Counted from the first letter of the stretch, positions 55,162-63,725 are shown. The stretch: 64,000 nt of DNA from an uncultured Flaviramulus sp. (GCA_947495125.1 CANLXL010000012.1:1-64000), one strand, 5' to 3'. Numbers and translations: made by a program. The notes: a model not told the origin generated them from the sequence alone.

Positions 55162-56079
55162 CTAAAATTTTAAGTTGTTATTTTCAATATACGTATCTAA
55201 TCTTTCTGTAAATTCTTCATTGTTAGCGGATAATAATTTTAATCCACTTTTATTTATTCCATACCAAAAGAAATAAAGTTCTTTATCATATGTTTTATTT
55301 TGGAATTCATCTCTGTAAGAATATTTTAGTAAAACAACTAGTCTTAAATCATCTGCAACTCCTGTTACATTTATTGGACTAGAACTTCTTACGTTAATAG
55401 TAACACCTCCAACCTGCATTGGCATTATATCAATAGATTCCATAGTTCCTACCATTTTTAGATGTTCCGTGATATTTTTTTTGTCTCTAGCTATACCAAT
55501 AATAGCATCAGTATTAAAATCCTTTGCTACTCTTTTGCCTAAATTCCTAAATTCAAATCGCACTCCGTATTTTTTTCCGCTTATATCACTTTTGTTCTCG
55601 AGAGTAGCTACAACCTCAACTTCCGGTTTTTCTAATTCCATCCTCTGCTTTTCCAGTTCCAGTTGTTCACTAACTTTTTGTTCAAATATTTTAGTTTGCT
55701 CAAGAGTATTGTTGAAAGATTCAAGTTGTTTTGATAAATCGTTTTCTACACCACTTAAAGCCTTATTTAAACCAGAAACACTATCATTAATTACAATTAA
55801 TTTTTCTAAATTCTCATTGACGTTAGATATAATCAAATCGGATTTCTCTTTTAATTCTTCAGTATTGTTTTTTGTTTTTGTAAGTGATTCGGCTTGTTCT
55901 TTAGCCTCTTTATCTTTAATTACTTCGCCTTTGATTGAAAAGAATAGACCACTAATCACTAATAATACACAAACTACCGTCAAGAATATTTTATCAGTTT
56001 TATCATTGGTGAAATCCAGTATATAAGCAGTCAAAGCCAAAATCGCAGCTATTACTAAACCTATTATTATATATTTCAT
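55162..56079 (-). CDS. Membrane protein with coiled coil, function unknown
   Basis: The 305-residue protein has two hydrophobic segments at the N-terminus (about 4-22 and 30-49). Next is a heptad-rich coiled coil (about 52-150, with LEKLIVINDSVSGLNKALSGVENDL and a repeated Glu/Gln-Leu pattern), then a beta-rich C-terminal domain (KYGVRFEFRNLGKRVAKDF...). No family is recognised. It is a single-gene unit flanked by boundary repeats on both sides. Confidence 0.75.
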   Translation of the reverse strand: MKYIIIGLVIAAILALTAYILDFTNDKTDKIFLTVVCVLLVISGLFFSIKGEVIKDKEAKEQAESLTKTKNNTEELKEKSDLIISNVNENLEKLIVINDSVSGLNKALSGVENDLSKQLESFNNTLEQTKIFEQKVSEQLELEKQRMELEKPEVEVVATLENKSDISGKKYGVRFEFRNLGKRVAKDFNTDAIIGIARDKKNITEHLKMVGTMESIDIMPMQVGGVTINVRSSSPINVTGVADDLRLVVLLKYSYRDEFQNKTYDKELYFFWYGINKSGLKLLSANNEEFTERLDTYIENNNLKF

Positions 56080-56115
56080 TTATTTAAAAATTATTTGATT
56101 AGAATAGCATTTTCA

Positions 56116-56309
56116 GCATGTACAACGGTTTGTGTATGAAACGTAGCGTGTAAAAAGATGCTAACTTTTCGGATTAACACAGAGCTGAATTTTTAATTTT
56201 CTTTTTTAAATATAACCAAATTAAAAATTTGGCGTACTTTATAAATATACAAAAACCTCTCAGAAAGCCTATAATAGCTATGTTTTATACACGTTGTTGT
56301 AGGTCGTGC
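56116..56309. repeat. Cassette-boundary element 3 (inverted ends)
   Basis: The left end 56116-56146 (TACAACGGTTTGTGTATGAA core) and the right end 56278-56309 (TATACACGTTGTTGTAGG core) are imperfect inverted repeats of about 30 bases. The right end stops one base before the stop codon of the NLR-like gene. The 130 bases between are AT-rich and non-coding. Confidence 0.7.
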
Positions 56310-56310
56310 T

Positions 56311-59115
56311 TTACGCTATAATTTTAATATTTTTTGCCTGACGTTTCTCATTTCCATTTCTAGTATATACTTTTGGATGAAATCTAACACTCATGCCTCT
56401 CATCTCTTGAGAAAGTGAATTTAAGACAGGGATAAAGTCAACTTTTCCAGCAATAAATGTTTTCTCTGAATCATCACTGTCTTTTATAATTAAGTAGTCA
56501 GATACAGTATTCACATATGTGATTTCTCCTTTAATGAATGTTGTCTCTACACCAACTTTTTCTAAAATTGTATTAATCTCATCTAAAATTTCAGGATATC
56601 TTCGAACAATATTTTCATTACCCAACTGAGAATTTTCTAATATCGATTTGACTTCATCATATTCGTTAGACTTTAGTAGTAATTTAGATAATTCTATTGA
56701 GCCTTTTAGCTTATACCTTGCTACACCAGACCCTTTGGATTCATTATTTACACATTTATAAAAGTGTTTTTTTGCATCAACAATTTCATTAACAGCCACA
56801 TGAAATCTTCCAATTTTATAATGTGATTTGCTAAATATTCCTAAACTTTTCTCATCATTGGGGTCAATTTTCAAAGCTAATTCGCACTCTTCAACCGCTT
56901 TAAATAAATTCTCTTTAGACATTTTAAAATCTCTATCCCTTAATAGAACTTCTGACCAAGCTAAACGAGTTTCTGCGATACTAGTACGATTTATTATTTC
57001 ATGTTTTTTTGATTTAAAATCTGCATCAACAGTAAGTGCAGAATTCAATAAATCTAAGGCTGTCTCATAATCGCCTAAACGACCTCTTGTTTGTCCATAT
57101 GCATTAAGAATGATAGGATTGTCAGGTGTTAGTGAAAAGGCAATTTTATATTTCTCATCTGCTTCAAGAAGTTTATTAGCTTTCCTTTTGATATTTCCCC
57201 ATAGTAACCAGATTTGAGGGTCATCTGGATTTAACTCCGAAGCTTTTTGCATTAGTTGGTCAGCCTCAAAAAGATGATTCTCATAAGACTCCATAACTGC
57301 CCAATTACGATAAACTGAAGAAAAACGAGGAGCAATTTCTACAGCTTTTTTATAATTATCTACAGCATCATCATATAATCCTGCTTGATATTTTTGAAAT
57401 GCGGTTTGAGTAAATATGGCTGAAATTTTTTCTTCCTCCGAAATTGCCCCAAGATTATGCAAGCTGAAACGATATTCTCGCTTTGCTTGTTCAGTTGCGG
57501 TTATAGTTCCCTCAACTTGAGCTAATCTTTGCAATATATTTTCTCTTAAGCCACTACTTTGATTTAGTTGTTGTCTGATGTACCCTTTTGTTAAAGGTAA
57601 AATATAGTATTTACTTGCAATTTCATTTAGTTCATTTTTGAATTGCTCAGGAATAATTAAAGAAACTAATATTAATTCTTCAATACAATCATCAAACCTA
57701 GTATTATCAATATCTACTACATATCTCAACAAACTCGATGTAGGTGGCTCTTCGAAACAGCACAAAGCAAATAAAATTCCCTTTGTATCGTCGTTTAACA
57801 TTCCGAATATTTGTTCAAAACAAAATTTAGATATGTCTCCTGTTGCATCATCTATGGAGTCAATGACCTTATTTATTTCTCTGCCTCTAGCTACCTGTCC
57901 TATTACCCATTTAATTGCTAATGGGTAATTTGAAACTTTGTTTACGTACTTTTTTATTAACTCATTATCCAATTGCATTAAGCTCGTAATTTGCTTGTCT
58001 TTGGATAATTGTCTAAAAAGATATACAGCTTCTTTTTCTTTAAGTTGTTTTAATTCATACCTTCTTTCGACCTGTCCAAGTCCTTTTCTACTCGTAATCA
58101 AAAATTTTGCTTTAACGGGAGCGTCAATTATAAAATTCAAAATCCGTTCATCGGTAACGGTTTCTAAATTATCTATTACTATTAAAATATTATCAACGAT
58201 ATCAAATAGTGTTGAGACAGTGTTTTCTTTAGACTCAACGGTTCCAATATCTTCATTAGATTTAATTCCAAAACCTAAAACATTAATAATAGTATCCAAT
58301 AATTCCTCATAACTTTTAAAGTCAGGTTCAATATCTTGAATTCCAAAGGGAGAAAGTTTGTCTTCCTTTGCACTTAGCCAAATTATTGCATCATATTTGT
58401 CGGCTTTTGGTCTTTGAGTAATTTCTTGTATAACTTTTAATGCTAAAGATGTTTTCCCAACTCCACCAGCACCAGTAATTGTTACTACGTTAAACTTCTC
58501 CCGTTGTAAGTATTTAATAATTTCTTTAATATCATCATCACGTCCAACAAAACCTCCTTCATATTCGTAATCTGGTGTTGGTAGGTTATTAGTAATTCCG
58601 TTAGTTTCTAAAAAATCCATATTGAAGTCAATCGGAACTTTTATCGCAACTTTGTCTGGGTTCTGTTCTATTTCACTAATTAAATTGTTAAGAGTTCCAT
58701 ATGTGTCAATAAATACAGAAACTTGTCCAACTAAATCAATTAATTTATCTAAATCTATTGACGTGAAAAATCCCTTAACATGAGCAATTTTACACCTTAA
58801 ACTATAAAGGCTAGTCATCATTAAAATCAAATCTTCCTTTTTGATTTTGTCTCCGATAATATCTTTAAAATTGTCTTTATAAATCGAAATTTCTAATAAA
58901 TCGGGAAAATCAGTATTTTCAAAAAACTCCTCAGTACTATCCCAATATAATATAGGAGATTTTTCATTTACTTTTGAAACAATCCCAGTTGGAATTCCCT
59001 CTTGATAATCGGAAAATTTTGTGCTTAATTTTAATATTAAACAACTTCTATAAACTTCTTCAAATCGAGAAATTATTGTAAACCCAAAATCTCTTCTATT
59101 ATATATGTTTGTCAT
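56311..59115 (-). CDS. NLR-like STAND protein: HEPN-like, NB-ARC, TPR, cold-shock-like
   Basis: The 934-residue protein has four parts. Residues 1-140 are helical with RCKIAH (R107, H112), an RX4H motif as in HEPN ribonucleases. The NB-ARC ATPase (about 187-410) has P-loop GAGGVGKT (215-222), Walker B IVIDN with D315, a sensor TSRK and NYPLAIKW in place of GLPL. TPRs fill about 570-800 (YQAGLYDDAVDNYKKAVEIAP). The end (860-932) looks like a cold-shock OB fold (GEITYVNTVSDYLIIKDSD...VRFHPK...AKNIKI). By analogy with bacterial NLR-like defence proteins, the TPRs or OB fold would sense and the HEPN part act. Phage defence is inferred. Confidence 0.85.
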   Translation of the reverse strand: MTNIYNRRDFGFTIISRFEEVYRSCLILKLSTKFSDYQEGIPTGIVSKVNEKSPILYWDSTEEFFENTDFPDLLEISIYKDNFKDIIGDKIKKEDLILMMTSLYSLRCKIAHVKGFFTSIDLDKLIDLVGQVSVFIDTYGTLNNLISEIEQNPDKVAIKVPIDFNMDFLETNGITNNLPTPDYEYEGGFVGRDDDIKEIIKYLQREKFNVVTITGAGGVGKTSLALKVIQEITQRPKADKYDAIIWLSAKEDKLSPFGIQDIEPDFKSYEELLDTIINVLGFGIKSNEDIGTVESKENTVSTLFDIVDNILIVIDNLETVTDERILNFIIDAPVKAKFLITSRKGLGQVERRYELKQLKEKEAVYLFRQLSKDKQITSLMQLDNELIKKYVNKVSNYPLAIKWVIGQVARGREINKVIDSIDDATGDISKFCFEQIFGMLNDDTKGILFALCCFEEPPTSSLLRYVVDIDNTRFDDCIEELILVSLIIPEQFKNELNEIASKYYILPLTKGYIRQQLNQSSGLRENILQRLAQVEGTITATEQAKREYRFSLHNLGAISEEEKISAIFTQTAFQKYQAGLYDDAVDNYKKAVEIAPRFSSVYRNWAVMESYENHLFEADQLMQKASELNPDDPQIWLLWGNIKRKANKLLEADEKYKIAFSLTPDNPIILNAYGQTRGRLGDYETALDLLNSALTVDADFKSKKHEIINRTSIAETRLAWSEVLLRDRDFKMSKENLFKAVEECELALKIDPNDEKSLGIFSKSHYKIGRFHVAVNEIVDAKKHFYKCVNNESKGSGVARYKLKGSIELSKLLLKSNEYDEVKSILENSQLGNENIVRRYPEILDEINTILEKVGVETTFIKGEITYVNTVSDYLIIKDSDDSEKTFIAGKVDFIPVLNSLSQEMRGMSVRFHPKVYTRNGNEKRQAKNIKIIA

Positions 59116-59140
59116 TCTTTATCTTTTTTTTCGGCATTAC

Positions 59141-59274
59141 CTACAACGTTGTTGTGTATGGCTTGTTGCGGAAAATCATAACTGATTTTCCGCCGTAACC
59201 GAAAGATAGCAAATTGCAATGAATTCCGATTAAGAATTCAGTCGTAATGAGCTATACACTTTGTTGTGCAACGT
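59141..59274. repeat. Cassette-boundary element 4 with internal hairpin
   Basis: The left end CTACAACGTTGTTGTGTATG (59141-59160, then GC) and the right end GCTATACACTTTGTTGTGCA (59251-59270) are imperfect inverted repeats. Inside lies a perfect 10-bp stem with a TAAC loop (CGGAAAATCA, 59169-59192). The right end overlaps the last codons of the downstream gene. Confidence 0.7.
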
Positions 59275-59779
59275 TTATTTCTTTTTCAATTCGGTTAGTT
59301 TCTGACTCAACTAACGGTTTTAAATTAAGTTCTCTAACTTTTTTAATATAATCAGTTGCCTTATTAAAATCCTTTCTCAAAAGTTCAATATACGCTAAAT
59401 TCAACAATACAATTGATTTATCGTTTTCAGTTCTTAAACCTATATTTAGAGCTTGAATTAAGTCAGAATGACTTTTTTCAAATTCCTTTTTCTCTAAAGC
59501 AATAATTCCAGTTGTAAAATAATAATAGCTTTTATGTCCTTTAGTCAGTTTGTCTGGATTTTTAATTTTAGAAATTAGTTCTTCAGCTTTTTTTATATTG
59601 TCCTTTTTCATTTGCTGAAAAGCGGCATAAACAGTTCCGTATTTGAAATATCCATAAATGAAAAGTCCACCAGCAATTAACATCATTGACATATTTGCAA
59701 AATCTTCTTTTGTGTAAAAGTATGCAGATGCTATTAAACTAAATATAACGAGAATGACTCTTATCGTCGGTGTAAACAT
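59252..59779 (-). CDS. Small membrane protein with TPR-like helices
   Basis: The 175-residue protein has two N-terminal membrane segments (about 5-23 and 28-46) and a cytoplasmic helical domain with TPR-like pairs (YYFTTGIIALEKKEFEKSHSDLIQALNIG, VLLNLAYIELLRKDFNKATDYIKKV). Function unknown. It starts 9 bases after the preceding gene stop, so the two form one cassette. Confidence 0.75.
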   Translation of the reverse strand: MFTPTIRVILVIFSLIASAYFYTKEDFANMSMMLIAGGLFIYGYFKYGTVYAAFQQMKKDNIKKAEELISKIKNPDKLTKGHKSYYYFTTGIIALEKKEFEKSHSDLIQALNIGLRTENDKSIVLLNLAYIELLRKDFNKATDYIKKVRELNLKPLVESETNRIEKEINVAQQSV

Positions 59780-59788
59780 TTATTTTCG

Positions 59789-60157
59789 TTATTGATTTTT
59801 CCAAATAATGAATTCAGTATTTTCAGTCGAACTCATTGCTTTAATTAACTGTTCATTATCAAAATTCGGGAAACGTTGGAAATTTTCTAACATTTCAGAT
59901 TCTCCGCTTGCGCCTCCAGGAACAGACAAAATTCCACTATTCGATAATATTCTCCACCATACGTCAGTTCCCCAAGGTCCAGAATCGTTGGTCTCTATAA
60001 TTATTTGCTGAATTCCACTTATTTCTATTGAACTTTCAATTCCATCGTAATCAGTAGTCTTAACGGTTGTTCCAATAAATTCCACTTTCCATTTAGATTC
60101 TGGCTCTAAACTGCTTTTATTTTTTTTACTTTTTTTGAAAAATGAAAATATTCCCAT
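59789..60157 (-). CDS. Hypothetical soluble protein
   Basis: I start at the ATG at 60157 (MGIFSFFKKSKKNK). The longest frame reaches 60310, but its first 51 codons run through a boundary repeat (60171-60194), so they are unlikely to be coding. The 122-residue protein has a beta-rich body (KVEFIGTTVKTTDYDG...WGTDVWWRILSNSG) and no recognised family. It is co-transcribed with the TPR membrane gene, 9 bases apart. Confidence 0.7.
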   Translation of the reverse strand: MGIFSFFKKSKKNKSSLEPESKWKVEFIGTTVKTTDYDGIESSIEISGIQQIIIETNDSGPWGTDVWWRILSNSGILSVPGGASGESEMLENFQRFPNFDNEQLIKAMSSTENTEFIIWKNQ

Positions 60158-60170
60158 GCTTGATTCTAAT

Positions 60171-60194
60171 GTTGCACAACTAGTGTATAAACAC
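60171..60194. repeat. Cassette-boundary repeat, element 5
   Basis: GTTGCACAACTAGTGTATAA followed by ACAC is nearly the complement of the right end of element 4 (GTTGCACAAC and GTGTATA are shared). It marks the 5' side of the two-gene cassette. No matching right end is visible toward the XRE gene. Confidence 0.55.
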
Positions 60195-60411
60195 AATATT
60201 ACGTTTATTCCACCAAATAAGCCGGGTAAACGTAATAGCGTTGCGTTTATTTTCATTATATCTTTACTGTTTTGATCAAAGCCCAAAACACATAAAGAAT
60301 TATCGTACAATGTAAGAATTTTTGTTTAAAAACTTCGATTTAAACTTTAGGATAGCGCCTCAATGTTATCGACTATGGGTCTTGGGGGTTGCAAAATATA
60401 TTATTGCCAAA

Positions 60412-60657
60412 TTAATTATCACTTTCGAGGTCAAAATCAAGATTGAGAAGTTCTTTCGGTTGTACTTCTAAAGCCTTTGCTATGGCTAGTAAAGTTGAAA
60501 AAGAAAAATTTCTACCGCCATTCTCTATGACGCTCAAACTACTTTTCGTAACCCTACATTTAGCCGCTACATCATCTTGCGACATTCCTTTTTCTTCTCT
60601 AAGCCTTAGTACATTTTTGCCAAAAATTAATAGTCTTTTTTTGTCTAAGTCTTCCAT
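60412..60657 (-). CDS. XRE-family transcriptional regulator
   Basis: The 81-residue protein is essentially one helix-turn-helix domain: LREEKGMSQDDVAAKCRVTKSSLSVIENGGRNFSFSTLLAIAKAL, the Cro/CI pattern. It has an acidic tail. No partner gene overlaps it. It could control its own gene or a neighbouring cassette; its target cannot be read from the sequence. Confidence 0.9.
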   Translation of the reverse strand: MEDLDKKRLLIFGKNVLRLREEKGMSQDDVAAKCRVTKSSLSVIENGGRNFSFSTLLAIAKALEVQPKELLNLDFDLESDN

Positions 60658-60881
60658 CAGTTATTATGTTTAGACAAATTCACTAATTAATTTTCAAAAT
60701 GTTGTTACAAGAACTTGTAACAAATTGCAATTTTTTTTACTTTGCAACATGTTATATTTGGTCCCATTGATTGTAATATATATTTGAAATTCATCATATA
60801 AAAAATAACAGAAGTAATTGCTTTAAGTCTCGAATAGAAAACTAATTTTTTTTTGAAGCGAGATAAAATATTAAAAAATAC

Positions 60882-61232
60882 ATGACAAAAAAGCCCCAAC
60901 CCGATAGGTATCGGGATCATAAACCATCCCATCGCGATATCTTATTCTGCTATGTGACCATAGCCTTGCTCACGGTGTTACTCGATAAATCGAGTTTAAG
61001 CAACACGGTTAAAGCTCATTGTAAAACCGGGCTAAAGGTTATTGAGGTTTTACATACAGACCGACACTATAACACAGGTATTGAAGCGTTATACGACAAA
61101 GCATTTGATGCTTTTTTTAAGCTATTCGCGCCCGTTTATTTTAAGAATCGGGGGTCGATTTCGATCGATTTGATATTAAAGACCATTGAAGGGTGTATTA
61201 AACACAATACACTAAACGCACCTTGTGAATAA
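60882..61232 (+). CDS. Hypothetical protein, uncertain
   Basis: The 116-codon frame has a hydrophobic stretch (DILFCYVTIALLTVLLDK) and a helical, Phe-rich C-terminal half (ALYDKAFDAFFKLFAPVYFKN). Base composition is less AT-rich than in the flanking spacer, which favours coding. The first ten codons run through a dispersed palindrome, so the true start is probably later. No family recognised; it may be a fragment. Confidence 0.4.
   Translation: MTKKPQPDRYRDHKPSHRDILFCYVTIALLTVLLDKSSLSNTVKAHCKTGLKVIEVLHTDRHYNTGIEALYDKAFDAFFKLFAPVYFKNRGSISIDLILKTIEGCIKHNTLNAPCE
60900..60915. repeat. Dispersed palindrome, copy 3
   Basis: CCCGATAGGTATCGGG, a variant of the 18-bp family at 32489 and 54107. Confidence 0.7.
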
Positions 61233-61250
61233 GAGCTCCGGATATTGAAC

Positions 61251-62255
61251 TCATAATTTTTGTCCTTTATATTTATCTAAGTCTAGCTTCATGATGTAAA
61301 AATTTAGCGATCCATTATCACTTGAAGACATAATGGTTTTAAAATCTTTATAACTTTCAACGGTTTTATTTTTTATCCCATCCAATATTCTTCCTGTAGT
61401 AAAAATCAAATAGTTCCCATCCGGTGTCACATAGGGGCTACCATCAATTTGATTGCTATTCACCTCTTGCCCCATATTAACGGGGTTAGACCATATATTT
61501 TCTCCTTCCCGAAAGCTAATGTATAAATCGCTATTGCCAAAACCATCCGGCTCGTCAACACGAACAAAAATGATAAAAGACTTGTCCGCAGCCACAAATG
61601 CATCTGCTTCTTTTCTTTCTGAATTAATATGGTCCGGAAGTCTTATAGGGTCTTGATATGCTCCATCTTTAAACCTTGAAAAGTAGAGGTTCGAGTTTCC
61701 TTCTTTATCAGAATTAAAATAGATGGTTTTATTATTGGTCATTACCGGATAAAATTCATTTCCCGAAGATGCTATTGGCATACCCAAAGGTTTTGGTTCC
61801 AGCCATTCTCCATCTTTTAATTCTGAAGTCCAAAGGTTAAAGTTGAATCCTTCCGACTTTCCCTCATAATCCTTAGAGGTTGAAAATAACATCAAATTTC
61901 CGTCCGGGGAGATTTGTACATCCGCCATAGGAATATCGGCTGATATGAATGGAACAAATTCGGGTGAGCCGAATTGCCCGTTTTCAAATTTCTGAAAAGC
62001 GATTCCGGTAACACCGAGTTTTTGAGATGCTACCGTATAATATATGATATTTCCATCGGGGCTAAAACTCGTATTAAATTTGTCAATTTCTGTAGATACC
62101 ATTTCCGGATGGAATTTAATCGGTTTATGGGGTATGGAATCTAACTTAAAGGGATGATTTAAAGTTTCCGGGTTTTGGTCTTCGCTTCCTTTTTTTTCGT
62201 TTGAACAAGCCGCGCACAGCATAATGCCTAGGAGCAAAATCAATGGATTTCTCAT
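61251..62255 (-). CDS. PD40/TolB-like beta-propeller lipoprotein
   Basis: The 334-residue lipoprotein (lipobox LCAAC, C17) is followed by WD40-like PD40 repeats: FSPDGNIIYYTV, ISPDGNLMLFSTSKD, VTPDGNYLIFTTGR and related NNKTIYFNSDKEG and ADKSFIIFVRV units. These form a propeller like that of TolB. It should face the periplasm or cell surface; the ligand is unknown. It lies 153 bases downstream of the STING gene on the same strand. Confidence 0.9.
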   Translation of the reverse strand: MRNPLILLLGIMLCAACSNEKKGSEDQNPETLNHPFKLDSIPHKPIKFHPEMVSTEIDKFNTSFSPDGNIIYYTVASQKLGVTGIAFQKFENGQFGSPEFVPFISADIPMADVQISPDGNLMLFSTSKDYEGKSEGFNFNLWTSELKDGEWLEPKPLGMPIASSGNEFYPVMTNNKTIYFNSDKEGNSNLYFSRFKDGAYQDPIRLPDHINSERKEADAFVAADKSFIIFVRVDEPDGFGNSDLYISFREGENIWSNPVNMGQEVNSNQIDGSPYVTPDGNYLIFTTGRILDGIKNKTVESYKDFKTIMSSSDNGSLNFYIMKLDLDKYKGQKL

Positions 62256-62408
62256 AGTGTTTATTATTTTGATTGATGATGATGACGTTTTTTCTGAAAT
62301 ATGAGTACAGATTAAACGTTGATTTAAACACCTAATTTAGCAAATAAAAACCAACCTGCCTTCCGGTAGAAAACCGTCTTGATTTTTCCCGTATTACCGC
62401 AAGTGCTT

Positions 62409-63080
62409 CTATACCATTTTAAAATTCAATTTATCATTGGAAATCTCACTCGAATGCTCAATTCGAAGCTGATCAATTTTCTCGCGAAAAAAACTATAAA
62501 TCTTTTTCGAATTTTTTTCTGCACTTTTATGATCCATAAAGTCATCTTTTAAATATCGCGACAATGAGAATAGGGTACGTGGAAATTCATAAATAACTAA
62601 ATTATTATCGTTGGTGGTTGCCCGTACCCAAAACGGTTCGCTAAAGGTGGCCTCCCTAACATATACGATATCATAACTATCTTCTACCATTTCGGCATAT
62701 TTGTTTAAGGATTGGAGGTTTTTAGGCATTCCTACTTCTACCATAATTTGATCTGAAGTAAATGTTTTAATACTGTCGTCCGGAAATGAAAAATGAATTG
62801 GAGTTCTGGTTCGAAGTAATTTTCCAAAACGTCCTGTAAAATTCATAAAGTAGCCGGTCGCAAGAATTTCTGCTAGAGACTTTTTATAGGCTTTAACGTT
62901 CTCTCGATAGAATATCACAGCTAAAATGACCGAGAATAAAAGCCCAATACCAATGGCTACCCAAATATTGGGAAAAATCGTTGGAGCAACGCCTTCCAAA
63001 TAACCGCTATATGTCCCCACAGTAGGAAAAACAGAATAGAATAAATCTTTTATGGGTAAAAATTTAAAACTGAATCTCAT
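62409..63080 (-). CDS. Bacterial membrane-anchored STING homologue
   Basis: The 223-residue protein has a clear membrane helix (about 38-58) and perhaps a second weaker one (12-35), then a STING ligand-binding domain (about 68-205). Matches to human STING run in order: LATGYFMNF (73-81) with LAWSYYIGY, GMPKNL (117-122) with GVPDNL, and FPRTLFSLSRY (166-176) with TPLQTLFAMSQY. F81 aligns with the base-stacking Y167, and T169 with T267. In CBASS, bacterial STING binds c-di-GMP made by a CD-NTase and oligomerises to kill the cell; TM-STING is one known form. No CD-NTase gene is visible here. The alignment is by eye. Confidence 0.85.
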   Translation of the reverse strand: MRFSFKFLPIKDLFYSVFPTVGTYSGYLEGVAPTIFPNIWVAIGIGLLFSVILAVIFYRENVKAYKKSLAEILATGYFMNFTGRFGKLLRTRTPIHFSFPDDSIKTFTSDQIMVEVGMPKNLQSLNKYAEMVEDSYDIVYVREATFSEPFWVRATTNDNNLVIYEFPRTLFSLSRYLKDDFMDHKSAEKNSKKIYSFFREKIDQLRIEHSSEISNDKLNFKMV

Positions 63081-63254
63081 TTGGTTTTATGTAACTGTTC
63101 GTTGTGGTTTTAAAGTTACTAATTTTCCATTAAGTACAGAATTTAGCATCTTATAAGAAATTTGCCTTGGCTATCCTAAAATAGCCTTTCACATCGTATA
63201 AACAATTAATTATAGCCATAAAACAGTTTCTGTTCTAATGTCTTGGAACAGCTG

Positions 63255-63725
63255 TTAGCGGTTCGGGCTTTTGCCTGCTGTTTCAAGTTTCATTCTCAAC
63301 AAAGGATATGCTTTTCCCTGGTCGTCTTTGTCTGTTCGTTCATATGTTTTGAATCCCAGTTTTTCGTAAAATTTAACGGCATTTGTGTTTTGTTCGTTTA
63401 CGTCCACTTTATCAGCCTTTAATTCTAAAAAAGCGAAGTCAGTTAACTTTCTGCCAAAACCTTTCCCGATATATTCAGGCGAAAAGAATAACATTTCTAT
63501 TTTCTGTTCAGCAACTCCAATAAATCCCAGCACTTTGTTGCTTTGTTTTAAGCAATAAACATCAAAATGATTAAAATCAATGGTCTTTACAAGTATCTTG
63601 ATTTCTTCAAAGTCAGTCGGTTTTAAGAAATCGTGGGTGGCCAATACGGATTTCTCCCAAACCTTGAGAATTTGCTCCTTGTCGTTATCCGTGTACGCTT
63701 CTATTTTAAAATCTTGATTTGACAT
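63255..63725 (-). CDS. GNAT N-acetyltransferase, YjaB-like
   Basis: The 156-residue acetyltransferase has the GNAT acetyl-CoA loop (YIGKGFGRKLTDFA), then VDVNEQNTNAVKFYEKLGFKTYERTDKD and GKAYPLLRM. The NEQN..A..FY.K.GF and the PLL end match E. coli YjaB. Substrate unknown. It lies 174 bases upstream of the STING gene on the same strand. Confidence 0.9.
   Translation of the reverse strand: MSNQDFKIEAYTDNDKEQILKVWEKSVLATHDFLKPTDFEEIKILVKTIDFNHFDVYCLKQSNKVLGFIGVAEQKIEMLFFSPEYIGKGFGRKLTDFAFLELKADKVDVNEQNTNAVKFYEKLGFKTYERTDKDDQGKAYPLLRMKLETAGKSPNR

Noticed and set aside
55469-56026. 185-codon plus-strand frame opposite the coiled-coil membrane protein
   Set aside because: It is a mirror of the heptad-rich gene on the other strand; the Ser/Phe/Leu-rich product is what antisense of Glu/Lys-rich coiled coil gives.
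53561-60194. Calling the array a classical integron
   Set aside because: No tyrosine recombinase IntI is in the window, and the standard attC core GTTRRRY could not be read in the repeats, so I describe it only as cassette-like.
60158-60310. N-terminal extension of the hypothetical protein at 59789
   Set aside because: The extension would translate a cassette-boundary repeat, and the internal Met begins a sensible protein.
60705-60932. 75-codon minus-strand frame upstream of the XRE gene
   Set aside because: Composition is that of AT-rich spacer (many Phe, Lys, Ile), it crosses a palindrome, and it overlaps the better plus-strand frame at 60882.
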